A stretch of 5,778 bases of DNA. It comes from Treponema sp. Lineage in GTDB: Bacteria > Spirochaetota > Spirochaetia > Treponematales > Breznakiellaceae. The notes beneath the pieces were generated by a model. That model ran no database searches and was not told where the DNA came from. It worked only from the letters and a program-made list of their open reading frames with translations. The first letter of the stretch is position 1. Every line of letters starts with the position of its first letter. Location of the stretch: assembly GCA_031276685.1 (NCBI GenBank), contig JAISMQ010000265.1, positions 1 through 5,778 on the forward strand. Reading direction: 5' to 3'. A program made the position numbers and the translations under genes. Shown here piece by piece: positions 1 through 5,250 of this stretch.

Positions 1-96
1 GGCAATTTGCGACTGGACCTTGTTCAGCCCCTCTTCCTGGCGCCGCAGGTAGTACTGCATGTCGTTATTCGGCATGTCCGTGGAAACCCGTCTCAT
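1..96 (-). CDS. flgL: FlgL, flagellar hook-filament junction protein (N-terminal fragment, continues past the left edge)
   Basis: Only the first 32 codons are present. The frame opens with ATG at 96-94 and reads MRRVSTDMPNNDMQYYLRRQ and onward to ...VQSQIA with no stop. FlgL (HAP3) is the junction protein between FlgK and the flagellin filament. Its N-terminus is a short amphipathic helix starting M-(K/R)-R-(I/V)-S, rich in polar residues, as seen here. The ATG lies three bases after the flgK stop codon, and a G-rich Shine-Dalgarno stretch (GGGGGTG, about 103-109) lies inside the end of flgK, so translation is probably coupled. Identity rests on the N-terminal pattern plus the position directly after flgK, the usual order. 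The D0/D1 body and C-terminal helix lie outside the window. Confidence 0.85.
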   Translation of the reverse strand, partial: MRRVSTDMPNNDMQYYLRRQEEGLNKVQSQIA

Positions 97-99
97 CGC

Positions 100-1995
100 T
101 TACACCCCCATCCGGTTGATCAGCGTATCCAGCATGGAATTCACCGTGGTAATGAAGCGGGCGGCGGCGGCGTAGCCGTGCTGGTACTTGATCATATTGG
201 AAAGTTCCTCGTCAATGCTCACCCCGGAAACGGACTGCCGCATGTCGTGCAACTGCTTCATGATCAGGTTTTCCGTTTCCAGGGCCGTCGCCGTCCGCTC
301 CCCCAGCATGCCGATCCGCCCGGCGGCGTCGGCGAAGTAGTCGTCGAAGGTCCCCAGGGCCCCGACCATGACCGCCGTGTTGCGGATCGCCGCGACGGCG
401 GCCGCGGCGTCGCCGTTCCCCGGATTGGCGGGCTGCCCGTTGACGCCGAAACCGGAGGCCACGGAGCCGGGATCCGCGATCAGGGCGGGGTTCACCTCTA
501 TCCAGCCGGAGGGATGGGCGATGGGGGCCAGCGCGTAATATTCAGCGCCGCCCTGCAGCACCCCTACGGCGTCCGCCTGGGCCCAGTCGTAGCTTCCCCC
601 CGGACCGGGATCCGCGAAGATCCCCGCGTAACCCCCCAGGAAAAAACCGGAATCTTCGATATGGCGGATTACAAAGTCGGGGTTCTGCCGTTCCAGCCCC
701 TCTTCGATTCCGGCGGCGGTGGCCTTGAGGGAAAGAAAGCCGTCCCGGTTCAGCCGGGCCACCACTTCGGCCCCGGATTTGTTGATCCGGGTGACAATGT
801 CCTGCACGGTGTCGGTGGGATAGTAGGGGACCGTTTTGGTTTCGCCGCCGGGGCCGGAAAGGGAGATCTCCCCTTCCAGGCCGATCTGGGCCTGGCTTTC
901 CAGGACATTGGTCCCGTTGATACGGTAGATGTAACTGGAATCGTACACGCCGTCCCCGTCGCGGTCGTAGTTGCCGTTCACATTGGTCACGAAGGGGTAT
1001 TCGGAAAAAAAGTGGTTCCCCGTCACGCCGTTGAAGCCGTAGCCGGCCCGGTGTACTTCGTTTACCAGGTCCGTAAAATTCATGGTCATGTTGTCCAGGG
1101 TTTGGATCTCGTCCTCGATGGTTACATCCCGCAGTTCCACCAGGGCCGCCAGGCTCCCCCGCCGGAAGCGGGCCTCGTCCCCGGTGTCCTGCCAGACGAT
1201 CCGGGAGTAGCCTTCGGTGTCTATGTTCCGTTCCAGCCCAAACTGCCGCCCGATCTGCCCCTGGACCAGCACGAAGCCCGCGGTGTGGACCATGAACTCG
1301 TCGCTGTCCCGGTGATCCACGGTTCCATCGATGATGGCCGAAAGGTTGTCCACCAGCAGGTCCCGGCGGTCCATAAGGTCGTTGGGGTTGTCCCCCTGGG
1401 CCCGTACCCGCGTAATATCCCCGTTCAGGGCGGCGATCTCCCGGGACAGCTCGTTTACCCTGTCCACGGTAAGCTGGATATCCTCGTCGGCCATGACCTG
1501 CAGCCCCTTAAGGGCCTGGTAGCGGTGGTGTATCCCGTCGATCAGGGTCTTCCCCCGTTCCAGCACCGCGGTACGGGGGGGCGTGTCCGCCGGGTAGGTC
1601 GCCAGCTCCTGCCATGCGTCCCAAAATTCGTCCATCTTGCTCCGGATGGACTTTTCGCCGGGTTCCAGGTAGATCTGGTCCATCATCCTGACATAGGGGT
1701 CCCGCGCCTGCCAGTAGCCTTCCTCGGACGCCTGGGAGACGATCTGGCGGTCCAGCAGTTGGTCCCGGACCCGCTGGATCCGTTCCACGACGGTCCCCTG
1801 GCCGATCTGGCCGGGGGTTTCCTCCCGGTTAAGCCCCGGCAGGTAGATGGGGTCAAAGGCGGCCATCTCGATCCGCTGGCGGGAATAGCCTTGGGCGGAG
1901 GCGTTGGTCAGGTTGTGGCCCGTCACGTTCAGGGCCTGCTGGTGGGCGTGGACCCCCCGCTTCCCAATTTCAATACCCATAAAGGTCGATGTCAT
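100..1995 (-). CDS. flgK: FlgK, flagellar hook-associated protein 1
   Basis: A 631-residue FlgK (HAP1), which joins the hook to the filament; in a spirochaete this would be in the periplasm. The N-terminal axial helix carries the hallmark rod/hook signature around residues 21-42 (ALNVTGHNLTNA, then GYSRQRI). The C-terminus (about 590-631) has the matching SGVSIDEELSNMIKYQHGY and FITTVNSMLDTLINRMG helix. These ends pair as the D0 coiled core. Residues about 170-320 are the helical D1-type region, and 330-560 are variable surface domains. It is longer than enterobacterial FlgK (about 547 aa), the extra length lying in the variable part, which includes an aspartate-rich loop DRDGDGVYD at 344-352. 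There is no signal peptide, as expected for a type III export substrate. The ATG at 1995 is preceded by AGGAG, which overlaps the TAG stop of the gene upstream, so the start is secure. The stop is TAA at 102-100. Confidence 0.96.
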   Translation of the reverse strand: MTSTFMGIEIGKRGVHAHQQALNVTGHNLTNASAQGYSRQRIEMAAFDPIYLPGLNREETPGQIGQGTVVERIQRVRDQLLDRQIVSQASEEGYWQARDPYVRMMDQIYLEPGEKSIRSKMDEFWDAWQELATYPADTPPRTAVLERGKTLIDGIHHRYQALKGLQVMADEDIQLTVDRVNELSREIAALNGDITRVRAQGDNPNDLMDRRDLLVDNLSAIIDGTVDHRDSDEFMVHTAGFVLVQGQIGRQFGLERNIDTEGYSRIVWQDTGDEARFRRGSLAALVELRDVTIEDEIQTLDNMTMNFTDLVNEVHRAGYGFNGVTGNHFFSEYPFVTNVNGNYDRDGDGVYDSSYIYRINGTNVLESQAQIGLEGEISLSGPGGETKTVPYYPTDTVQDIVTRINKSGAEVVARLNRDGFLSLKATAAGIEEGLERQNPDFVIRHIEDSGFFLGGYAGIFADPGPGGSYDWAQADAVGVLQGGAEYYALAPIAHPSGWIEVNPALIADPGSVASGFGVNGQPANPGNGDAAAAVAAIRNTAVMVGALGTFDDYFADAAGRIGMLGERTATALETENLIMKQLHDMRQSVSGVSIDEELSNMIKYQHGYAAAARFITTVNSMLDTLINRMGV

Positions 1996-2004
1996 CGCTT
2001 ACTC

Positions 2005-2493
2005 CTAAAGGCTGCGGTTAAGCACCATGCACCGCATGTCCTGGGGCATTACCGCGCCGCTGCGGGAGTAGACCCGCCCCCGGCGGTCGGGGAAGGCGGA
2101 TTCGATAAAGGCCGACATGGTGGCCTTGATTCCGGCAACGTAGGCCAGGAGGTTTTCGTTGTTGATTCTGATCCGGAGCGCCGCCATCTTCAGTTCCCGG
2201 TATTTCGCCGCCATCTCTTTTTGCCCTTCCGGCGGCAGGGAGGCGGCAAAGCGGAAAAACCCGGCTTCGCCGTCCGGAAGGCCGGAAAAACCGGGCAGCC
2301 TGCCGAACAGGGCCTGCCGTTCCGCTTCCAGCCCCTCCAGTTCTCCGGCGATCCGGCCTATCGCGGCCAGAAGGGAATCGAAATCGGCCCATTCCCGCCT
2401 GACAACCGCGTCCCGGACCTTTTTTTGAGCTTCGGCGATACGTTGCAGGAGTCCGGCCTCCCGCCCCAGAACCTGGGAACAGAGCTTGTACAT
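2005..2493 (-). CDS. flgN: FlgN-like flagellar export chaperone
   Basis: A 162-residue, mostly helical, soluble protein with heptad-like leucine spacing through about residues 8-75 and 100-140, no membrane segment and no signal peptide. FlgN proteins are small helical chaperones that bind the C-termini of FlgK and FlgL and deliver them to the flagellar type III export gate. I assign this by size, helical composition and its place immediately upstream of flgK-flgL; the sequence itself is weakly conserved in this family, so the name is partly contextual. The ATG at 2493 follows AAGGGGTGA (2501-2509) at good spacing. The TAG stop (2007-2005) overlaps the Shine-Dalgarno of flgK, which implies translational coupling. 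It is the first gene of the operon and starts about 24 bases after the sigma-28 promoter -10 element. Confidence 0.72.
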   Translation of the reverse strand: MYKLCSQVLGREAGLLQRIAEAQKKVRDAVVRREWADFDSLLAAIGRIAGELEGLEAERQALFGRLPGFSGLPDGEAGFFRFAASLPPEGQKEMAAKYRELKMAALRIRINNENLLAYVAGIKATMSAFIESAFPDRRGRVYSRSGAVMPQDMRCMVLNRSL

Positions 2494-2516
2494 TTCTGAA
2501 TCACCCCTTCGATTAC

Positions 2517-2543
2517 ATATCGGCGGGCGGGAAATTTTTTTTA
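2517..2543 (-). promoter_or_regulatory. Sigma-28 (FliA-type) promoter of the flgN-flgK-flgL operon
   Basis: Read on the minus strand, there is a -35 element TAAAAAAA (2543-2536), an 11-base spacer (2535-2525) and a -10 element GCCGATAT (2524-2517). The bacterial sigma-28 consensus is TAAAGTTT-N11-GCCGATAA. TAAA, the spacing and seven of eight bases of the -10 element match. The predicted start point, near 2510-2512, gives a leader of about 17-19 bases that just includes the AAGGGG ribosome site of flgN. FliA-class control is the normal late-gene mode for hook-associated proteins, so sequence and context agree. Confidence 0.82.
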
Positions 2544-2589
2544 CCTAAACCCCGATCTTTTCCAAAAATCCGGCCGGTTTGGGGGCAGC

Positions 2590-3336
2590 CTACCCTTCCT
2601 GAATCCGCCATTCCCCGAGCGTCCGGGTCCCGGTGTCGAACACGACGCCGGCCTTTACCAGCCTGCAGCCCCCGGCGGCGTAGGGTATGAGGTAGCCCTT
2701 CGCGTCTATCTGCCGCAGCGCGTCCTCCGCGCTCCCCGCCCCGCCCAGCTTGAATTCGAACACGTATACAAGCCCCCGCAGCTTTACCACGGCGTCCGCC
2801 CTCCCGGCGGCGCTCCGTACCTCGGATTCGGCGAACTGCCCCAGCAGCGTAAATACCAGGTAGAAGATCGTCTGGTAGTACTTTTCCCCTTTCTCGAAGT
2901 ACAGATCATAGGGCACCGACGCGAAAAAAGCCCTAAGCTGGCTTAAAAACGTATCCGTCTCGCCTGAGCGCAGGGCCTTTATAAAAGTCCAGACATTAAG
3001 ACCGTTTACATCGCCGGCGGCGGGAAACAGGTATTTGTATAGATTATTCAGAAAACCGTACTGTAGCTCCTCGTTGGGGAATCCCAGCTTGCAGGTACGG
3101 AATTCTTTGTCATAGCCGGTTATGGTTACATACCCGCTTTGATACAGAAGCGGTATGGGAGTCCCGTCGCCGGGCTGATAGTCGTTTAGCCCGGCTTCCG
3201 GCACTTCGATCCTGCCCTTGAACAGCGTTATGTCAAACCTGGTCCGCTCCAGTTCCCTGAACAAAAAGGTGGGGGTCCCCGTCGCAAACCAGTAGTATCG
3301 TATCTCCTGATTCGCGACAGATTTTGCCCGCGGCCC
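2590..3336 (-). pseudogene. 5'-truncated AAA-ATPase-like / PD-(D/E)XK nuclease-domain protein remnant
   Basis: An open frame of 248 codons whose product matches the C-terminal half of the AAA-ATPase-like plus PD-(D/E)XK (DUF1703-type) family. Full-length members are roughly 500-550 aa and begin with an AAA domain. Visible landmarks are YYWFATGTPTFL (3300-3262), LLYQSGYVTITGYD, KYYQTIFYLVFTLLG, then the nuclease core GRADAVV...VYVFEFK (Asp, then Glu-x-Lys; encoded about 2796-2748) and ALRQIDAKGY. The nuclease triad is intact. The N-terminal ATPase half with its Walker motifs is absent. The frame contains no ATG; the first conventional alternative start is TTG at 3264, which would cut off the conserved TGTP motif and has no good ribosome site. 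The frame begins right after the nifA TAG and is in phase with it. I read it as a decayed 3' fragment of a former gene, not a functional gene. No internal stops or frameshifts are seen, so the truncation may be recent. Its TAG stop is at 2592-2590. Confidence 0.72.
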
Positions 3337-4869
3337 CTAGCCCCTGCCGTGCTTTAGCCCGTACTTTGCCGCCCGCAGGCCCATGACCCGCTCCGAAACG
3401 CCCAGGCCGGAAGCGGCCCGGGCCAGGTTCCCCCTGGTCCGGCGCAGTTCCGCGGCTATAAGCTCCTTTTCCACCGATTCCAGGACTTCCCCAAGGGTCT
3501 GCCGCCGCTCCTCCCCCCCGGGGCCCCGGCGGCTTTCCCGGAGGCCGGGGGGCAGGTGGTAGCTGTGGATGGTCCCGTCAAGCGAAAGGATCGCCGCCCG
3601 CTCGATGCAGTTTTCAAGCTCCCGGACGTTTCCGGGCCAGGAATAGGATGTCATCAGGTTTACCGCGCGGGGGGAGATGCTGTAGATCTTCTTGTTGTTT
3701 TCGGCGGAAAATTTCTCCAAAAAATGCCCGGCCAGCAGCATGATGTCGGTTTTCCGCTCCCTCAGCGGGGGGACCACGAGGGGGAACACGCTGAGGCGGT
3801 AGTAGAGGTCCTCCCGGACTTTCTTTTCGGCGATACGCCCCCGCAGATCCCGGTTGGTGGCGGCGATGACCCTGATATCGACCGTGACGGTCAGGTTCCC
3901 CCCGACGCGCTCAAATTCCCGTTCCTGGAGGACCCGGAGGAACTTGGCCTGGGCCGCCGGGGGAAGCTCGCCTATCTCGTCCAGGAAGATGGTCCCGCCG
4001 TCGGCCTGCTCGAAACAGCCCTTGCGCCGGGCAAGCGCGCCGGTAAAGGCCCCCTTTTCGTGGCCGAACAGGCTCGATTCGATAAGGGTTTCCGGGATGG
4101 CGGCGCAGTTCAGCTTGACAAAGGGTTTGTCCGCCCGGGGCGATCCGTAGTGTATGGCCTGGGCTACCCGTTCCTTGCCTACGCCGCTTTCGCCCAGGAG
4201 CAGCACCGTGGCGCCGGTCCCGCTTACCTGCTCCATCTGGAAGAACAGGGCCCGCATAATCTTGGAATTGCCGATGACAAACGTGGAAGCCCCGTAGCGG
4301 GAGCGGAGCTGGGCCTGGAGCCGGGTGTTTTCGGCCTTGAGATCCTCCATCTCCTCGGTACGGATCTGGTGGAGCCGCAGCGCCTGGGATATGGAGGAAG
4401 CCGCAACCGTAAGGATACGGACCTCGTAGTCCAGGGGGCCCGGCCCGTAGGGGAGATCGATCCCCAGGGCGCCTATGACCTCGGCGCCTATGCTGACGGG
4501 GACGCAGACGAACGAAATGTCCCGCGCCTCCTCCCCGTTCCTCGCGCCGGTGCGGTTAAGAAAGAGGGGCTCGTCGGCGACGCGCTTGACCGTTACGGGG
4601 TTCCCCGTTTCAATAACCTTGCCGGTGATCCCCTCGCCCGGGGAATAGCGGCCCCGGTTCTTCTGGGAACCGTCCAGGCCCCAGGCTTCGGCTATGGCGA
4701 TTTCGCCCGTGTTCCGGTTCAGAATGGTGATCATCCCCCGGATAATCCCCAGCCCCCGCGCCACCCGGTCCAGGACGAGTTTGAGCGCGGCCTCTATTTC
4801 CGGCTCCCTGCCCATCAGCACGGAAATGTCGTAAAGCATCTCCAGACCGTCCAGGCCCCCGTTGTTCAT
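3337..4869 (-). CDS. nifA: NifA, sigma-54-dependent activator of nitrogen-fixation genes
   Basis: A 510-residue enhancer-binding protein that activates nif promoters with sigma-54 RNA polymerase. Residues about 12-165 form a GAF domain with NifA-like motifs (RGRYSPGEGITGKVIETG at 72-89, EPLFLNRTG at 100-108). A charged linker at 170-190 may be coiled coil. The central AAA+ domain has Walker A GESGVGKE (226-233), the sigma-54 contact loop GAFTGA (273-278), Walker B GGTIFLDE (291-298), sensor AATNR (336-340), DLYYRLSVFP (354-363) and WPGNVREL (411-418). The C-terminal Fis-type HTH spans about 470-506. There is no CX4C motif in the linker between AAA+ and HTH, the oxygen/iron-sensing motif of alpha- and beta-proteobacterial NifA. 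The ATG at 4869 is the only usual start before an in-frame TAG at 4890-4888; its ribosome site (AGGCAGGG, 4882-4889) is rather distant. It is divergent from nifH, its obvious target. AnfA or VnfA is less likely, given the neighbour. Confidence 0.9.
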   Translation of the reverse strand: MNNGGLDGLEMLYDISVLMGREPEIEAALKLVLDRVARGLGIIRGMITILNRNTGEIAIAEAWGLDGSQKNRGRYSPGEGITGKVIETGNPVTVKRVADEPLFLNRTGARNGEEARDISFVCVPVSIGAEVIGALGIDLPYGPGPLDYEVRILTVAASSISQALRLHQIRTEEMEDLKAENTRLQAQLRSRYGASTFVIGNSKIMRALFFQMEQVSGTGATVLLLGESGVGKERVAQAIHYGSPRADKPFVKLNCAAIPETLIESSLFGHEKGAFTGALARRKGCFEQADGGTIFLDEIGELPPAAQAKFLRVLQEREFERVGGNLTVTVDIRVIAATNRDLRGRIAEKKVREDLYYRLSVFPLVVPPLRERKTDIMLLAGHFLEKFSAENNKKIYSISPRAVNLMTSYSWPGNVRELENCIERAAILSLDGTIHSYHLPPGLRESRRGPGGEERRQTLGEVLESVEKELIAAELRRTRGNLARAASGLGVSERVMGLRAAKYGLKHGRG

Positions 4870-4874
4870 TACAT

Positions 4875-4971
4875 AAATGTACCCTGCCTAAGCGGGCAAA
4901 TTCAAGATTCCCCCACCAAACCCGGGCGGCTTGCCGGTTCCCGCCTGGAAAATTTCATACGAAAATGTACC
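4875..4971. repeat. Nine-base direct repeat AAATGTACC, two copies 88 bases apart
   Basis: AAATGTACC occurs exactly at 4875-4883 and again at 4963-4971. The first copy overlaps the leader of nifA just before its start codon; the second is part of the GTAC-N6-ATAC element. Two copies of one short word flanking the nifA upstream region would fit autoregulation by a shared binding protein, but nine bases could also recur by chance in an AT-rich stretch. Confidence 0.4.
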
Positions 4972-4980
4972 TTTGTATAC
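4967..4980. promoter_or_regulatory. Candidate activator site GTAC-N6-ATAC upstream of nifH
   Basis: GTAC at 4967-4970, six bases, then ATAC at 4977-4980. The Azotobacter VnfA activator is known to bind GTAC-N6-GTAC, so seven of eight defined bases match. It lies about 180 bases upstream of the nifH -24 element, somewhat further than typical nif enhancers but workable for a looping activator. It also lies about 100 bases upstream of nifA. Assignment to NifA is inference only. Confidence 0.3.
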
Positions 4981-4994
4981 CGGAATTGTATCTA

Positions 4995-5014
4995 ATGTTA
5001 GTTAATTCTTACAT
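4995..5014. promoter_or_regulatory. Imperfect 20-base palindrome with TGT-N12-ACA ends
   Basis: The sequence starts ATGT (4995-4998) and ends ACAT (5011-5014), with 12 of 20 positions symmetric. NifA of proteobacteria binds TGT-N10-ACA, so the half-sites match but the gap is two bases too long. It sits 137 bases upstream of the nifH -24 element, a normal distance for a NifA site. It may be a variant site, a site for another dimeric regulator, or chance in AT-rich DNA. Confidence 0.3.
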
Positions 5015-5030
5015 ATAACATGAAAACTTC

Positions 5031-5074
5031 GCGGTTTTTTGCGGTTTCCCACGGTCCGTTGCGGTTTGGTACCG
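5031..5074 (+). repeat. CGGT-core repeats spaced by exactly 10 bases
   Basis: Exact GCGGTTT words start at 5031, 5041 and 5061, and a degenerate copy ACGGTCC starts at 5051, so four units begin every 10 bases. The common core is CGGT(T/C)(T/C). The following unit (5071) starts ACCGG, which makes CGGT-TTGGT-ACCG an inverted pair at 5062-5074; ACGG-T-CCGT at 5051-5059 is a perfect small palindrome. The array lies 84-120 bases upstream of the nifH -24 element, where enhancer or bending sites are expected, and all units face the same side of the helix. A further exact GCGGTTT at 5240-5246 overlaps the nifH ribosome site. Confidence 0.6.
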
Positions 5075-5150
5075 GACGCGGGCCGCCCGAATGTCGGTTC
5101 AGGCCGGAAAACAGCAAAAAAAATCAAAAACGCGCCTGTTTTGCCAAACT

Positions 5151-5166
5151 TGGCACGGTTCCTGCA
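5151..5166 (+). promoter_or_regulatory. Sigma-54 (-24/-12) promoter of nifH
   Basis: TGGCACG (5151-5157), four bases, then CTGCA (5162-5166). The consensus is TGGCACG-N4-TTGC(A/T); only the first base of the -12 element differs. The invariant GG (5152-5153) and GC (5164-5165) are exactly ten bases apart as required. The predicted start is near 5177, giving a leader of about 74 bases before the nifH ATG. The GAFTGA-bearing NifA encoded divergently supports use of this site. Confidence 0.93.
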
Positions 5167-5180
5167 TATATAACAATGAA

Positions 5181-5198
5181 CGCCGTTTGCGGACGGCG
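5181..5198 (+). promoter_or_regulatory. Hairpin 1 in the nifH leader
   Basis: CGCCGT (5181-5186) pairs perfectly with ACGGCG (5193-5198) across a six-base loop. It begins about four bases after the predicted transcription start. No T-run follows, so it is not an intrinsic terminator. A 5' stem that protects the transcript is a plausible role. Confidence 0.5.
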
Positions 5199-5201
5199 GC
5201 G

Positions 5202-5225
5202 GCCGCGGCGTTTCGCGCCGGCGGC
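5202..5225 (+). promoter_or_regulatory. Hairpin 2 in the nifH leader
   Basis: GCCGC+GGCG (5202-5210) can pair with CGCC (5216-5219) and GCGGC (5221-5225), with one bulged G (5220) and a TTTCG loop: nine GC pairs. It ends about ten bases before the AAAGGG ribosome site (5235-5240), leaving that site single-stranded. No T-run follows. Confidence 0.5.
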
Positions 5226-5250
5226 GGAATCAACAAAGGGCGGTTTAGAC

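Larger units (their letters stand above)
4870..5250. other. Divergent nifA-nifH regulatory region
   Basis: 381 bases with no believable gene. From left to right it holds the nifA ribosome site (4882-4889), a GC-rich stretch (about 4918-4947), an AT-rich tract (about 4950-5030) with candidate activator sites, a set of 10-base-spaced CGGT repeats (5031-5074), a sigma-54 promoter for nifH (5151-5166), two leader hairpins (5181-5225) and a weak ribosome site AAAGGG (5235-5240). No convincing sigma-70 promoter for nifA was found. The best guess, TACAAT on the minus strand at 4990-4985, lacks a good -35 partner. Confidence 0.8.

Noticed and set aside
2018..2392. Minus-strand frame inside flgN in a second phase
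   Set aside because: Arg/Pro/Gly-rich shadow frame; the overlapping flgN frame has a good ribosome site and coupled stop.
7..2499. Very long plus-strand open frame (830 codons) opposite flgK and flgN
   Set aside because: It is the antisense of two well-supported genes. In GC-rich DNA such frames stay open by codon bias; its product is rich in G, P, V and H with no recognisable domain, and it ignores the gene boundary.
2521..2545. Run of eight T on the plus strand as a plus-strand terminator
   Set aside because: No stem-loop precedes it; the same bases are explained as the -35 element of the sigma-28 promoter on the other strand.
2551..2589. Possible terminator after the remnant (CCGGCCGG followed by ATTTTT on the minus strand)
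   Set aside because: CCGGCCGG has no room for a loop, and the alternative CCAAA/TTTGG stem is short and weak, so it does not make a credible intrinsic terminator.
4872..4903. TTGAAT-N18-TACATT as a sigma-70 promoter for nifA
   Set aside because: It would place the start point at or within the nifA start codon and put the ribosome site inside the spacer.
4929..4948. Possible sigma-54 promoter for nifA on the minus strand (GG-N10-GC)
   Set aside because: Only the GG and GC dinucleotides fit; both the -24 and -12 elements are otherwise poor.
3556..4995. Long plus-strand open frame (479 codons) opposite nifA
   Set aside because: Antisense shadow of a gene with clear AAA+ motifs; it runs on into the regulatory region and has no family resemblance.
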